From Protopterus annectens (taxonomy: Eukaryota > Chordata > Ceratodontiformes > Protopteridae), in contig NC_056747.1 in assembly GCF_019279795.1 (NCBI RefSeq), forward strand, positions 998,296,320 through 998,360,319: 64,000 nt of DNA, in the 5' to 3' direction. A program made the position numbers and the translations under genes. Positions 12,245-24,059 of this stretch are shown here, one piece after another (the first letter of the stretch is position 1; the number at the start of each line of letters is the position of its first letter). The notes below the pieces were generated by a model. It had not been told where the DNA came from. It worked only from the letters and a program-made list of their open reading frames with translations, and searched no databases.

Positions 12245-13806
12245 CCTTCCTTTGTCTACTAGAAAAGAAATTGCTATCCACACAGCAACATGGTTTCAGA
12301 CCCTTCCATAGCACCACCACTGTGCTTACATCATTTACTAACACTGTCAATAACCACAGAAATAATGGACTGCTTGTATCTGTTAAACTCTAAGATTTAT
12401 CCAAAGCTTTTGACATGGTCAACCATGAAAAACTACTTCACTCACTATCCACACTAAACCTTAGCATCTCTGCTATTTCTTGGTTTAAGAGCTATCTAGA
12501 TGGTAGGCAGCAAGCTGTAAAATGGCAAAACCAACTCTATCCCTTATTGCCTGTCTTCCTAGGGGTACACCAAGGTTCTATGCTCTTCACCCTATTTACT
12601 AATCAACTTCCATCCACCATTCCCAAAGCCTCAATAGTCCAATATGCAGACGATACCACCATAATCTGCACAGCCAATACCAAAGACCTCCTCCTCTCCC
12701 AAACAAAAGAATGCTTTTCCCTAGCCGAAACATGGATCACCAACAGGAACCTCATTCTAAACCCAGCTAAAACAAAACTACTCCTCTTCAGCCCTCACAA
12801 ATCTTTACCACCCTCATATAACTTTACAATCTCCTCACACAACACCACCATCATCCCTACCAATCATGCCATACTGCTAGGCCTGGAAATTGACAGTCAC
12901 CTTAAGTTTGACATTCACATTTCCCAGACCATAAAAAAAAGTTCATAAAAAACTGGGTCTACTCTATCGCAACAATTTCTCTCCAACCATTCAAAAATTT
13001 CTACAGCCAGGACACATCTGCTATCCACCTTACTCTATGCCTCTCCTATGCTTACCAATCTCTGACAAACTGACCTAAACAAACTTGACAGTTGTTACAA
13101 CAAAATAGCAAGATTTGCCACAGGTTCACCTTCTAGGACCCACCATTGAGGAAAGCCTCAAAAAACTCAACTGGCTAGAACTCCTGCTGATACTTCAAGT
13201 CAATCAACTGTCACTCTCGCACAAAGTATTACATCACTCAGACAATACCCCAGCCCTACAACAACTACTTCAGCCCTACACCGCTACCAGATCCTTAAGA
13301 TCAAGCAGCCAACACCTCCTTAAGGTAACCAAATTTAACAATGATGCAGGTAAATCCGTCTACAGTCACTATATCTCTAAAATCTGGAACTCTCTTCCTG
13401 CCTATATAATTAGTAACAACTCCTCAACCCAATTCAAGAAACTACTCAAAATATACTTCCTGAATAATAGACTATGCTCCTGTACCACCCCTGGCTAGTA
13501 ATTCATTATTTTTTGCTACTTTCAACTAGAGTAATATTGTACCTACAGGCTTTTATTGTCCATATGATTAGATGTAAAGTCTCATCATTGACAAGAAGAC
13601 TATTGTACATCCATATTCTCTAATGTTAAGAAATTTGTCTTATGATTGTTGTCAAATGTGCCTTTTTGTTATACTTGCCATCTTATATGTTAATATTGCT
13701 ATGCAGCTTTTTTCCCCAGGCCTCCACTGAAAATGGACCTATATCTAGCTGGACTCTCCCGGTTAACAAATGTAAAATAAATAAATAAATAAATACATAA
13801 ATACTT
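12245..13806 (+). mobile_element. 5'-truncated LINE of a second family (L2/Rex1-like)
   Basis: Reverse transcriptase sequence starts around 12,280 (QHGFRP-HSTTT) and continues as an open frame at 12,415-12,948. That frame has GVHQGS (usually VPQGS) and QYADDTTI, the catalytic YADD box. A frameshift at about 12,950 leads to a C-terminal frame at 13,115-13,498 ending in an IWNSLP segment typical of this group. A 3' untranslated region runs to a TAAA/(AAATAAAT)n tail at 13,770-13,806. The sequence is unlike the CR1-like copies in this window, so it is a separate lineage. L2 or Rex1-type is my best guess. Confidence 0.75.
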
Positions 13807-15560
13807 AACAAGACTGTGGCCTGGTATCACTTATAAAAAGAGGCAGATATGTCCAATGGGCATACCTGGTCAAAAATAGGTAAAATAAAATAGAATAAAT
13901 CTTGCAGAGGCTTAGTAGGGGGGGGCCCATCCTCAACTTCTGCCCTGGGGCTTACCTTGTCTAAAATGAGTCCTGCTCAGATGTACACACAGATGGTTAC
14001 TATAGCTTCTTCAGTGGCTGGTGACACTGTTGTCAATATTTCTTTAATTTTCCTCACAATCAAACCTCAGAGATCTGCATGGAATGTCATTATAGCTTCT
14101 TTAAGGGCAGTGTATTGTCTATAAACAACATACTGGAGTATATTACTATTCTAATTATTTTTTTCACTTTTTCCACAAGCAAATATTGAATGTGCATACT
14201 GGTCAATATCTTTATGAGTAGGGTTATGAAGACATGCTGTGTATATACAATTGACAGCAGCAACTTGAAAACTTGAATGCTTGTGGCCATCAGTTTTGTC
14301 ATTTTTATCAGAATTTGAAACAGAGAGGTACACAGAAGGTGACCATTTGTGTGTCTGGGGGGTGTCAAGGCAAGGATCCAGGTATTATTCCTGGACATGC
14401 ATATATCTTCTCAAGCATTTGTGTACTCTGTTTATTGGAAATCACTATTTTGTCTGCTTTGGACATTAAGCTTTGGACTGAAGTTATTTATTTTGTAAAA
14501 TAAGCAGCAATTTCCTACCTTACTCATGACTTATTCAGACCATTAATGCTTCAAAATATTGAATGAAAAGCTCTAAATTGAACATCAGAACACCGATAAC
14601 CCCACAGATTCTAGAGGCATAGCATATCCCTAACTTTGTGACTTCCTCCACAGTTATTACAGTGTAGGCTTGACCACTTATGGTGTGTTGAAAGGTGACA
14701 GAGAAACTGAAGAGAAGAGAAGAGAGGAGAAGGAGACCAATGTTGGGTGAAACAAAAAGCAGGTAATCGGTCTGGATAGTATAGGGCCAAAATGGAGGGA
14801 AAACAGGAGTGCACTACGGGGTGCAGGGTGGAACCATTCTATAACAGAAGACAAAAGGAAGGTATGCCATGGAGTCCTTTGTCTAGGGCTGTATTTCATC
14901 TAAGGTTTGTCCTGCTGCTTGTAGTCAGACATCAGAGGTGTATATGGTTAATTAAGTGCCTGGAATGAGTAGATACTGAGACAGTCTATAAGTTAAAGTG
15001 ACCGATCCCAGATGTTTGAAAAACACACGTAAATAGTCATTAGCTTGCAGTAGTACAGCCTAATCACATTTCATTTAGTCCAATCCATTCATTAGGATTC
15101 TTCAGCTCTGTTTTGGTTTGAAGTCACCAACCACAACAGGGAACATCTGGGCATTTTTGTGGCTGGGATAGAAGTCTGTTGCTTGCTTGTCATGACAGAG
15201 AAATGCTGCTCAAAAGTGTCAAATTACATGTTTCTGAGTTACTGAATCATTAAAATGTCCTTTGTGTGTTTTGTTGTCTTTAAATTGCTTTATCCCTTTC
15301 TGTTTTTTTTTCAGTAGTCCACTAATCCACTATTATATAGAATTACAAGAAATTCTAAAGCATATTTTCTGGAATTTAGTTATACTACATTAGTTATGTA
15401 TAATCAACATTTCCTTACTCCCAGATTCAGTAAACTCCATGTAGGAATAGCATCATTACTACACGGAGTGAATAGTGTCCATGTCCGCATCCCCCTCTTG
15501 GCAGCGTGCCTTGTATATTAATGAAGGTCCACTACTGAGATGGAGCCGTGTACATGGATA
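13807..15560. other. No clear feature
   Basis: This is mostly unique-looking sequence. A G-rich stretch at 13,917-13,970 (GGGGGGGCCCATCC) resembles a transposon end, but no partner was found. A short AG-rich patch lies at 14,709-14,740. Open frames here show no family features. Confidence 0.4.
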
Positions 15561-15566
15561 TTGAAT

Positions 15567-15624
15567 CAGTGCAGGGGGCATGTTACAGTAGTGCTCGCAG
15601 ATCTGTAAGATGGCCTCTGCACTG
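15567..15624. repeat. Hairpin repeat, copy 1
   Basis: Arms 15,567-15,588 and 15,603-15,624 pair at about 19 of 22 positions (CAGTGCAGG...TTACAG) around a 14-base loop. It is related in sequence to the hairpins at 15,689 and 16,068. Confidence 0.75.
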
Positions 15625-15688
15625 TCAAAGTGCTGTACGGCACTTTAGAATAGAAAACTGGGTCTACTGATGAATGGGAAGAGAATGT

Positions 15689-15733
15689 AATGCAGGGGAT
15701 GTGTGACAGGTACTGTAACACAACCCCTGCATT
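15689..15733. repeat. Hairpin repeat, copy 2
   Basis: Arms 15,689-15,709 and 15,713-15,733 pair at 19 of 21 positions (AATGCAGGGG...GACAG) around a 3-base loop. This is a near-perfect palindrome. A MITE copy begins immediately after it. Confidence 0.85.
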
Positions 15734-15734
15734 G

Positions 15735-16045
15735 TGAATCAACCTCTTAGAGCAAGAAGTCTGGACAAAGCCATTATTAAAAGTGGGAAAAAAGCCCAAC
15801 AATAGGGACAGTTGTTAAATATTGCCTTACAAACAAAGCTGATAGAATGACAGGTTTTGCATTAGCATGGAATTTCTGAAGAGTATGTTGCCTGAAACTC
15901 AAATGCCTGTCATTATTTACTAACTGCAGTCTGTTATGAATAGACCCCAGTGATTTGCCAGAGAAACAGAAATGTATGAAAAATGGACCAAAAATATGAG
16001 GCACAAATGTAGACATTGGTCGAAAATCTGTACAGTTGAGGTGCT
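15735..16045 (-). mobile_element. hAT-like MITE, copy A
   Basis: This is a roughly 310-bp non-coding element in reverse orientation relative to the family consensus. Recognisable blocks include CAACCTCTTAGAGCAAGA at the left, an AAATATTGCCTTACAAAC block, a CAGTGATTTGCCAGA block and GTACAGTTGAGGTG at the right. It sits between hairpin copies 2 and 3. The open frame across it on the minus strand is not a gene. Confidence 0.7.
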
Positions 16046-16067
16046 GACCTGAAAATGAAGTAATGTC

Positions 16068-16110
16068 ATGTAGGGGGTGTGTTACAATATCTGTAACACA
16101 CACCCTGGAT
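16068..16110. repeat. Hairpin repeat, copy 3
   Basis: TAGGGGGTGTGTTACA pairs with TGTAACACACACCCT around a 5-base spacer. It is followed, like copy 1, by a GCCGTACAGCA-type mini-palindrome. Confidence 0.75.
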
Positions 16111-16236
16111 TGTGAAGGTGCCGTACAGCAGTAAAACAATAAAAAAGTGTCTACAGACACTTATATAATAAATTGAAGTGTAATGTTTACCGTGTAAATA
16201 ATGGATATATATTTTTTTATTTTGATTTCTTTAAAG

Positions 16237-16293
16237 TTTAAGCATAGCTGAGCAGGTTTGTGCGGCATGGCGGTTTCCTCAGCAATGCTTAAA
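16237..16293. repeat. 57-bp foldback element, copy 1
   Basis: It begins TTTAAGCATAGCTGAGC and ends with the inverted CTCAGCAATGCTTAAA. A nearly identical copy lies exactly 340 bases downstream. The motif shares AGC(T/A)TAGC-like words with the subterminal repeats of the Harbinger-like elements. Confidence 0.85.
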
Positions 16294-16344
16294 GGTATGA
16301 ACATTTTATATAGAAATGTATAGCTAAAAATTTCACACCCACAT

Positions 16345-16403
16345 TAGCTGAGTGGTTATCGTCATGGCTTCGTGTGCAGTATGTGCATGGTTCAAATACC
16401 AAG
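16345..16403 (+). repeat. tRNA-like (SINE head) sequence
   Basis: TTAGCTGAGTGGTTATCG resembles a pol III A box, and GGTTCAAATACC about 35 bases later resembles a B box. It lacks a plausible cloverleaf, so it is read as a tRNA-derived SINE head rather than a tRNA gene. Confidence 0.55.
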
Positions 16404-16576
16404 ACAGACCATTTAGCTTTTGCATCAGAAAGCATTTTTATATTAATGTTAATTATACATTTTTATATTAATGTTAATTTTATTTACTGATGTAGTTATT
16501 GACATTTGCAAGGAGCATGTGGCAGCCATGTAAAAATAGAAACAGGATGCCTTTAATGTTTGTTGAAAAGGTCAAG

Positions 16577-16633
16577 TTTAAGCATAGCTGAGCAGGTTTG
16601 CACGGCGCGGTGCAGCGCTCAGCAATGCTTAAA
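16577..16633. repeat. 57-bp foldback element, copy 2
   Basis: Same ends as the copy at 16,237, with a more GC-rich centre (CACGGCGCGGTGCAGCG). It is 340 bases from the first copy and, like it, is followed about 40-50 bases later by a tRNA-like segment. Confidence 0.85.
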
Positions 16634-16675
16634 TGAAAATAAGAGGTATATACAGCAGTGTAACTGCAGATCTTC

Positions 16676-16740
16676 ACTGTCTGAATGGTTAGGGCACTGA
16701 CCCTTGTACATGAGGTACAAAGGTCAAATCCTGACCATTC
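16676..16740 (+). repeat. tRNA-like (SINE head) sequence
   Basis: CTGAATGGTTAGGGCACT resembles an A box region, and AGGTCAAATCCTGACC resembles a B box and T arm. Its position relative to the second foldback copy mirrors the first module. Confidence 0.5.
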
Positions 16741-17185
16741 AGCTTTTTACATGTGATAGGGAAATGTAAATGGTTTTATTTGTTTTGTATACATTGAAAT
16801 ATGTTAACTGTGGTGATCCAGCTTGACGAGAAGCCCATTTGCAGTGGATACCCGAACATAAAAGCCCCAGTTACACCCAAGTGTCCAATACATTAAAGTT
16901 ACAGGAACAGATAACGTAGTGAATTGCATAAGTTTAGGAGATATAATAAAATATATGCACCTAAGAATGAAGTAACATCAATGAACAATAAGTTACAATA
17001 CTGTTGTATATATACAGGCAGTATTTATCTCTGCTAAGTGGATTTGTGCACTGCTAAGCACTCCTCAGCATTTGCCACTTTAAGCACTGCTCAACTCAGC
17101 TTAGCGGGTTTTCGCACTGCTGAGCTGTGCTTAGCATTTTTGAAAATGGTCCAATGGAGGAAAAGGGTAGGGATATGGCCTTATT

Positions 17186-17511
17186 TAAACCACACAGGAG
17201 GGAATACGTCAGAATCTGTTAGAGTTTGACCCCTGTAGGAACTATGGCAGCTGCAGGAGAGGGAGACTCCTTTCAGGTGCAGTGCTGGTGCATCCTTAAG
17301 TTAAGGGTCATGGCTGGGCTCATTGTTAATAACCATGATGACAGACTGCTGAAGGGCCAGTACCAGGGCTCACAATACAAATCTGAGGCCTGGGACAATC
17401 TGGCACATGAGCTCACAAATGTCACTGGCATCCCTGCACTGGTGAGCAGGACAGTTACCATTATGATGACCTGAAATGGAGGAAGGGGGCTGTCTTGGCC
17501 CAATGAATCCA
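17186..17511 (+). pseudogene. Myb/SANT-like Harbinger protein, N-terminal part
   Basis: The open frame 17,226-17,474 contains LIVNNHDDRLLKGQ, AWDNLAHELTNVTG and then, after a one-base shift near 17,440, a DDLKWRKGAV segment. This pattern (an acidic/aromatic first helix, W-NLA--L, then D-K/R--) matches the trihelix/Myb-like DNA-binding proteins of Harbinger transposons, which bind transposon ends and import the transposase. Possible splice sites follow, with an acceptor CTCCTCACAG at about 17,620-17,629 and a donor CTGGTGAGG near 17,672. The frameshift and later stops suggest decay. Confidence 0.5.
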
Positions 17512-17718
17512 AGATGCTCTGGACCAGCATGCCCCAGAAGTTTGTAATTATTTGACGTGTTGCTTTATCAAATTGTATTATAAATGTCTGATGGACAGGT
17601 ATGCATAATGGTGTGTTTTCTCCTCACAGCTGCAGAGGAGAGGGCTCGTAACACCGCGGCCCATGCTGGATGACTGGTGAGGCTGTAACAACAGTGTGGT
17701 GAGTACAGATATTACTTG

Positions 17719-17822
<104 letters not shown>

Positions 17823-18777
17823 CAATAAATAAGAAAGTGTAATTGTCTACTACTATTAGGTATACTGTGTTCTGAGTGTACTGAATAAAGTGCTGTTAGA
17901 CCAACATTGGTATAAGTGACTAATGCCAGGTACTGTTCAATACAGATGAAGGCAGCAAACAAGCTAGTATTGATGAAATGAAGCCAGTACTGTAGTAATA
18001 GTATGTAGGAATAAAATTGTCAATAAAGTATACTGTTGCTTGCTACTCTGAAAGTAATAACTGACATAAATTCATCATCTACAGGATATGCAGAACAACT
18101 GAATTTAGATGTGTGAATGTAATAAAGCACTGCGTCATGTCATACTAAATAAAGATTATTCCCACAAACTTTTGTGTTTAATCTGGTCTGTTGTTGAAGA
18201 AATACAACAGGTGCTACACAACAAATATGGCTATGACAACATGAATCCAGTGTGGTGTGTCTGCTAGACAGCTGTTATGCCAAACTGTAGATGTGGAGCT
18301 TTAAGACAAGATACATGGAAAATTGATATATGTTATGCACTAAGATCTGAACCTTGAATAGTAATGTGTAATGTATTATACTGTGTTCCCTGCAGTATTG
18401 TCCTGTTAACCTTTGCATTTTAGCTACATGTATTCCTGAATGTAGGTATGCTGATGCAGGCAAGTATGAGACTGTAATAGGTGAAGACTGCAAATATATG
18501 ATGTGCAAACGTATATGGGTTAGGTATGCAACCCAGCACCCTGCCATGGTCTGTACAGATCCCACAAATTCACATCCACTAGGGGTTAAATGTTTACACT
18601 TGCATTCAAAGTATCAATACACAGTTCACTAACTATCTATCATGCATAAATCTCTGGCATGTATGTTAAACTGTCACTACAGTCTTCTGTGATACTCCAC
18701 TTATATTACAAAGTTAGACAGTGCAACCAAGTCAGTTTTTGGTAAAAATCAGTCAAGCAGCAAAGATCATACCCCCA

Positions 18778-18858
18778 GTAGCTCAGTGTGGTAAGAAATA
18801 TATGTATGCTGTTGATTTTGCACACACAGACCACGGTTTGAAACCAGAGACTGATATG
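18778..18858 (+). repeat. tRNA-like sequence
   Basis: GTAGCTCAGTGTGGTAAG matches an A box, and CGGTTTGAAACCAGAGACTG matches a B box. The spacing is longer than in a normal tRNA and no acceptor stem is evident, so it is a SINE-type relic. Confidence 0.5.
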
Positions 18859-19795
18859 AAGGTGTGTTCATAGTGACACACACGTAATCCTGAGTATTTC
18901 TTGAAATTGTCATGTAATGTTAACAGATATGTTTTCCACAGGGCTCACATGTAAAGAAATGTTTGTATTAGCTGTATAAAGGGTATACTAATAAACTGTG
19001 TACAAATGTTCCAGTGTCCAGCCCCATGCCTACAAATGATAGCAGGATGGCTATATACATCACACACTCATCTCGAAACATGTCTCTCAAGTGTCATGCT
19101 GTCAGCTAGTGAACACTGATTGTTGCCAATAACCTTGCACACAGATTAAAATTCAGTACAACTATGCCAGTAGCACATTCACACAGCATCAGTGCAGGGT
19201 ACACCTTGTTAGTCATATATGTAACCCTGACATGTACAAGTCCCCTCTAAACATGTACCTGGAGGTGTCACAGCTTGCCCAATAGCATTCCAGGTCAACA
19301 GATTAACAGGTATGTACATGTTAAAGCAGCTATAGGCCTCAGGTTGATGTAAACTGAGGGCAGACCTGTAGAGTATTGAACAGCACTGTTGTGAAAAATA
19401 TAGCCTAAACAGTTGGTAATGGACTGTTTGTCTCTTCACCCACCTCTTATCTGCATCAATAACAATTATTTATATACTACAGGTGTGTTGTTCTCAAAAC
19501 TTAATGTTGGGACTTGTGTTCTATAAATGTTCATATATTTAAATGGTTGCCTACTAACATACCTTGTTCAGATTGCATTGTTTGTGGCCTGTTGCTGGAA
19601 ATGTAACTGGCATGCTGTTACAATACTGACAGTTATTCCATTTATGCATGTGTTGTGTTTGCCATGCAATTTTTAAAATTCTATCATGCTGCGTTCATTG
19701 TAACAACTATGCATGCTGTTATTAATAATGTTGAAATGTTTTGTTCATGATTAACCAATACGCTTTGAAAAACCTCAACATCACAGCACATTTGG

Positions 19796-20125
19796 TAGGT
19801 AGATCCCAGCGGATCCACCTGTTCTGCCCCATCTGGACTTGGCACTGGGTCCCAATATGTCTGGGACCCAACCTGGAGCTGCCTCCTCTGCTGATCCTGC
19901 ACCACCCATGGGTGGAACCACCTCAGGGGATGGGGCTCATCCCTCTCTGAGTGTGGGCGTGGAGAGGTCCCTGTCACCCAACAACAGTTTCCTTGATTGG
20001 TGTGCAGGGTCATCTAGCATGACTTGGATGTTTGCCTGAGCCAGATAGAGAGCAGGCTGGCTCACCTTGAGTGGCAGATAGGCCCCATCATCCAGCCCCT
20101 AGCACAGCCACCTTCTGGGCCATAA
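19796..20125 (+). pseudogene. C-terminal exon of a Myb-like Harbinger protein
   Basis: A Pro/Ser/Gly-rich frame (19,839-20,037, ...PGAASSADPAPPMGG...) is followed in another frame by SQIESRLAHLEWQIGPIIQP and a stop at about 20,124. That last segment is a short amphipathic coiled coil typical of the C-terminus of these transposon-encoded Myb-like proteins. A plausible splice acceptor (TTGGTAG) lies at about 19,800. It belongs with the N-terminal piece at 17.2 kb. The frame break indicates a pseudogene. Confidence 0.45.
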
Positions 20126-20839
20126 AGGGGCAGTGGTGACTGCCCATGGGTAGGGACCTCAGTCCCACTGTTTCCATCTGGGGGCACATGGCCCTCTTGA
20201 TTCCCAACCACCCTCCCCGTCTAAGGTGTTTACTCCCCCTCATGTGTCATACACCACTTCTGTCTGCTGTTGTGTCTGCTTGCAAAAGCAACCTCTACTA
20301 CCCAACATACCTCCCCAAACTTACCTACAACCCTTCCCCAACATTCCACTCTCACTTTAAAAAAAAGTGGCATCTGTCTACATAAAAAAAAAATATGGTC
20401 CCATACATAGCTTTGCATTTCACCCCCACGTACACTGCCATAAATCAATCACCCCATCAATTAATACAAATTGGTGCCACCCACACCCCTCCCTGTTGGG
20501 TGTGAGTCTTCAAATTCCAAGTTGTCCACATCATTCACAGCTGTTGCTACCCAAGAAATGGAGAGCTATGATCTTTTCCTACACCCATCTTGCACATCCC
20601 AAGCTGCCTTTCATAAAGTTTTTCCTCCTGCTTGCCCCCATTTCACCAATTTCCTAACACCCCTTTTTTCCTTTTATTTTGGAAATAGCATGGATTTAAG
20701 CAGGAATAAGCAGCACTAAGTGAAGCTAGGGAACCTAAGCATCTCTTGGCATCTCAAAACCGTGCAAACCCACTTAAAGCTGCTTTAATCAACCTTTCTT
20801 ATTCAGCCACTGTTCTGCACTGCAACAAAATATCCAAAT

Positions 20840-21500
20840 CTGTCAGGTATCAAACCCAGTACGCTGTGCACTAGAGTCACAGCAACATACCACTACACCA
20901 AATGAGCTGCAAGAATTGCTAATGCTTTTGTAAATATATCATACATTATGGTCATTAAACATTAGGGAAACAAGTCACCACTACCAAATCTCAAACCTAG
21001 GACCCTGTGCACTACAGTCAGTTAAATGTACCATTACACCAAATCACCTGTGAGAATTATTAATGGTTTTGTAAATATTTCATGCATTACAGTCATTTAA
21101 CATTAGAGAATAAAAGCCAACTCTCAAACTTAACACACTGTGCATTAGAGTCAGAGCAACACATCACTAAGCTAAACCAGCCCTGTGGAATTAATACTGC
21201 TTTTGCAGATATATATCATGCAATGCAGTCATGTAACAGGGGAAAAGACAGATCTGCCAAGCATGTAACCCAGGACCTTCTGAACTAATGTCAGAGCAAT
21301 ACACCACTACACCAAATCAGCTCTGGGGATTTGGTGATGCATTTGCAAATATATCATGCACTACAAGGATGTAACTTTAGGGGAAAAAAGACATTCATTA
21401 GAAATTGTGAACCCAGAACCATTTGCACTACAGTCAAAGCAACATACCAGTAAGCCAACTGACCTCTGGAGTATAATGACTGTTTTTACAAACATATCTT
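20840..21500 (-). repeat. Tandem array of five tRNA-like units, period about 140 bp
   Basis: On the minus strand each unit reads roughly TTGGTGTAGTGGTATGTTGC (A-box-like), then CTAGTGCACAG, then GGGTTTGA(T/G) (B-box-like). A conserved AT-rich spacer separates the units. The AGCAACATACCACTACACC block on the plus strand recurs at 20,881, about 21,021, 21,155, 21,295 and 21,438. Units are 70-85 percent alike by eye. The array directly follows the right end of Harbinger-like element A. Confidence 0.8.
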
Positions 21501-21758
21501 GATTGACAGTCACACACTACTCCTATATATACTGGCCCAAATCACAGTGTACTTGGAATCTTGATGTTTTAAGGGACATGTCTTAGTCTGCCCCTACAAA
21601 CATACACAGCTGATAGACCAGAATTAACTGTAGCAGAATGCACAGTCAGATAAAAAAGGATCTATGACACTCACATCTGCCTATCTCCCTACTCAGCCCA
21701 ACACACATTTACACAGTAGACTGCTGCAGAATCTGAAAGTGTGTTAACAATGGCCAGA

Positions 21759-22083
21759 CATACACCCCTCTGAACTGTACAGATTTCCACAGAATGTCCA
21801 GATCTTTGCCTCATATTTTTGGCCTGTTCCTCATAAAATTGTGTGGTTTTCTGGCAAATCACTGGGATGATATGAGGAATGAATTCACTAAATTGTGATA
21901 TACATTTTAGTTTCAGACTTCAAATCTTTCAGAAAATGTATGTCAAAGCAAACCCTGTTACTTTAGCAATTTTCTAACTTTATAACAGCAATACTTAAAA
22001 TCTGTCCCTATTTTTGGGCCTTTTTCCCCCCATTTTGTCGAGCTTTGCCCAGATTTCTTGTGCTGAGAGGTTTACAGGTATGC
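21759..22083 (+). mobile_element. hAT-like MITE, copy B
   Basis: This is a full-length copy running from CATACACCCCTCTGAACTGT to GAGAGGTTTACAGGTATG. Family landmarks are all present: CAGATCTTTGCCTCATATTT, TTTTCTGGCAAATCACTGG, TTTCAGACTTCAAATC and CCCTATTTTTGGGCCTTT. It is non-coding. Confidence 0.75.
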
Positions 22084-23150
22084 AGACATAACATGCAAAA
22101 CTGTGGACATAACACATTAATCCAAACAGTGGACAGTATTTCCACCTACCCTCTGTGATGCTGTAGCTCCCATCGGGATTTAATGAGCATTTGCGAGTGA
22201 CCAATGATTTTTCAGATTATTAATATGTCTACTATAAAATGGGGCTATTGAAGTTATGTTTTGTATAACACTGATGAAAGCTATGTCAACTTTATAGCCA
22301 AAACCGGTCTGTTTTGTTTCTATTTTTCATGTTTGCCATGATATTTTGGTAATAAAACAGTTTGCCATAGTCTGCTGGCTCATCAATTTAATACTAGATT
22401 GCTATGTTTGGGGCCATGCAGTTGCCGTATGTGCAGGGACTCTTTTGCTGTTGCTGTAGCTCCCACACCTTGATAATGTCATCCTCACAGGTCAGGAAAA
22501 GAGGCAAGGCTCACATGAAAGACTTAGTTATAGAACTGTGTTGCCATGCCATTGGCTAATGGAAAGGCAACACAACTGTTCTGGATGCAATTATCAAGAT
22601 TGGTACACAGGCCATCACCTGCTCATGAGCATTACCTACAAAAGGCAAGTTGCTGCCTATGTTAAACAGGTCTGACATTTTTTTCAGGAAGACAGACTAC
22701 GAATCTTGACAACAATACTTGTGGATTTCTTCTGACAAAAGAGTACAGTACTATAACAGGTATGTCATACAATTAAGCATGTAATGGAATGCAGATGAGG
22801 GGATGCAGTCATGGGAAATAGGAATTTAAACAGTAGGTCTCAGCAAGACTTCCTGGACTGACACATTGCTGTTAGTGTGCTCTCCAGCACCTATGGCTAT
22901 CCCTGATGTCTCTGTCTGCAGTGACATAGATCACAGATCTGGCCACTGAGTCACCCCATCAATGGTCAGCTCACATATGAGTACTACTGGATTGTCTGTT
23001 GTACAATACTGACTGTGACACTGCCAGCCCAGCTACCTGTGATATAGTAAATATTCATGGCATTTATGAATATTGTACTGATACATATGCTTGTCTTACA
23101 AATGTAAGAAACCTATATATGTTATGTGGATATTAAACAACTGGTGCAGA
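22084..23150. other. No clear feature
   Basis: A short segment near 22,275-22,315 (CTGATGAAAGCTATG...CATAGC-like fold, then AAAACCGGTC) resembles conserved 3' motifs of Penelope or DIRS-type repeats. No coding region accompanies it. The rest appears unique. Confidence 0.4.
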
Positions 23151-23154
23151 AGTG

Positions 23155-23476
23155 TGTGCTGAACTGTATGTTATGTACTGAATTTTGCAGACTGACTACA
23201 TGTTTGCCTCATATTTGTAGTCATTTTCTCATAAATTTGTGTTTTGTCTGGCAAATCACTGGCAAATCATTAGAGACTGAAGTCATAAAATAATAGCACA
23301 CATTTGAATGTCAGATGCCATATCCTTCAGAGTATTCCTGCAAATGCAAAACCTGGTATTCCATCAGCTAAGTGTGTTAGAGCAATATTTATAAAGTGTC
23401 ACTATTTTTGGGCCTTTGCACCTCTTTATTTGTGCCTTTGTCCAGAAGTCTTGCTTTAAGAGGTTGAGATGTATGA
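23155..23476 (+). mobile_element. hAT-like MITE, copy C
   Basis: Same family as the copy at 21,759. The landmarks TTTGCCTCATATTT, CTGGCAAATCACTGG, CCTTCAGAG, GAGCAATATTTATAAAGTG and ACTATTTTTGGGCCTTTG are in order. It ends AAGAGGTTGAGATGTATG. The left tip is poorly preserved. Confidence 0.75.
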
Positions 23477-24059
23477 CTGAGCTTCAAGAGTCTAAACAGT
23501 GTGCTGTTCTGCCAAAGAACCAAAATGTATATCAAATATGACTTGTACAAATGTATGTATTAATAGTAGAAGCTGGAAGCCTTAAACATACAGGCATAAG
23601 TTGAAAAATGTCAAGTAAATAAGCTGAACTTATTTTACAAATGTGTTATCTGAGTTTCAATGCAGCAAGCAGGCATAAATGTCTACAGCTATAAGTTTTC
23701 CTATAGTTCTGAAACATAAATAATTACTAGGTTGAAAATGTAAAAGTGTTTAACTGTGTTATGACTTCCAGTTCTACACAAACATCAGACTGATATGTAC
23801 GTCTGACACAGGCAAGTATGTTAGTTGCTGTTAGCCTCTGAAATGAAGGCAGGTGACAAACACTGATGTAATCTGAGCTAACACAGCATTAATGTGGATT
23901 ATTACTTTCAGACCTGTCTCACAGAAAGATCTTTGCATGTTGTATGTGTTTTTGTATCTGACAACATCCACTCATTTGCATTTGCCATGCTAATAGTAAA
24001 GTACTAGGCAAATGTGAAATTGTTTGCATATAGATGGGAATATAATATATCTCTTTGAT

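Noticed and set aside
13917..13970. Transposon end with a G/C-rich tip
   Set aside because: No inverted partner or target duplication could be found nearby.
14090..16160. Host gene exons among short open frames
   Set aside because: No frame shows a recognisable domain, consistent splice sites or codon-like composition, and several overlap MITEs or hairpins.
20840..21500. Cluster of functional tRNA genes
   Set aside because: A- and B-box-like elements are present, but I could not draw an acceptor stem, an anticodon arm or a consistent cloverleaf, and the units diverge without compensating changes.
22270..22315. Hammerhead ribozyme (CTGATGA ... AAAAC) and a similar stretch at 6,380-6,420
   Set aside because: The CTGANGA core is present, but the closing pair of stem II and the GAAA or flanking stems do not fit at either site. 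It more likely reflects a common 3' motif of dispersed elements.
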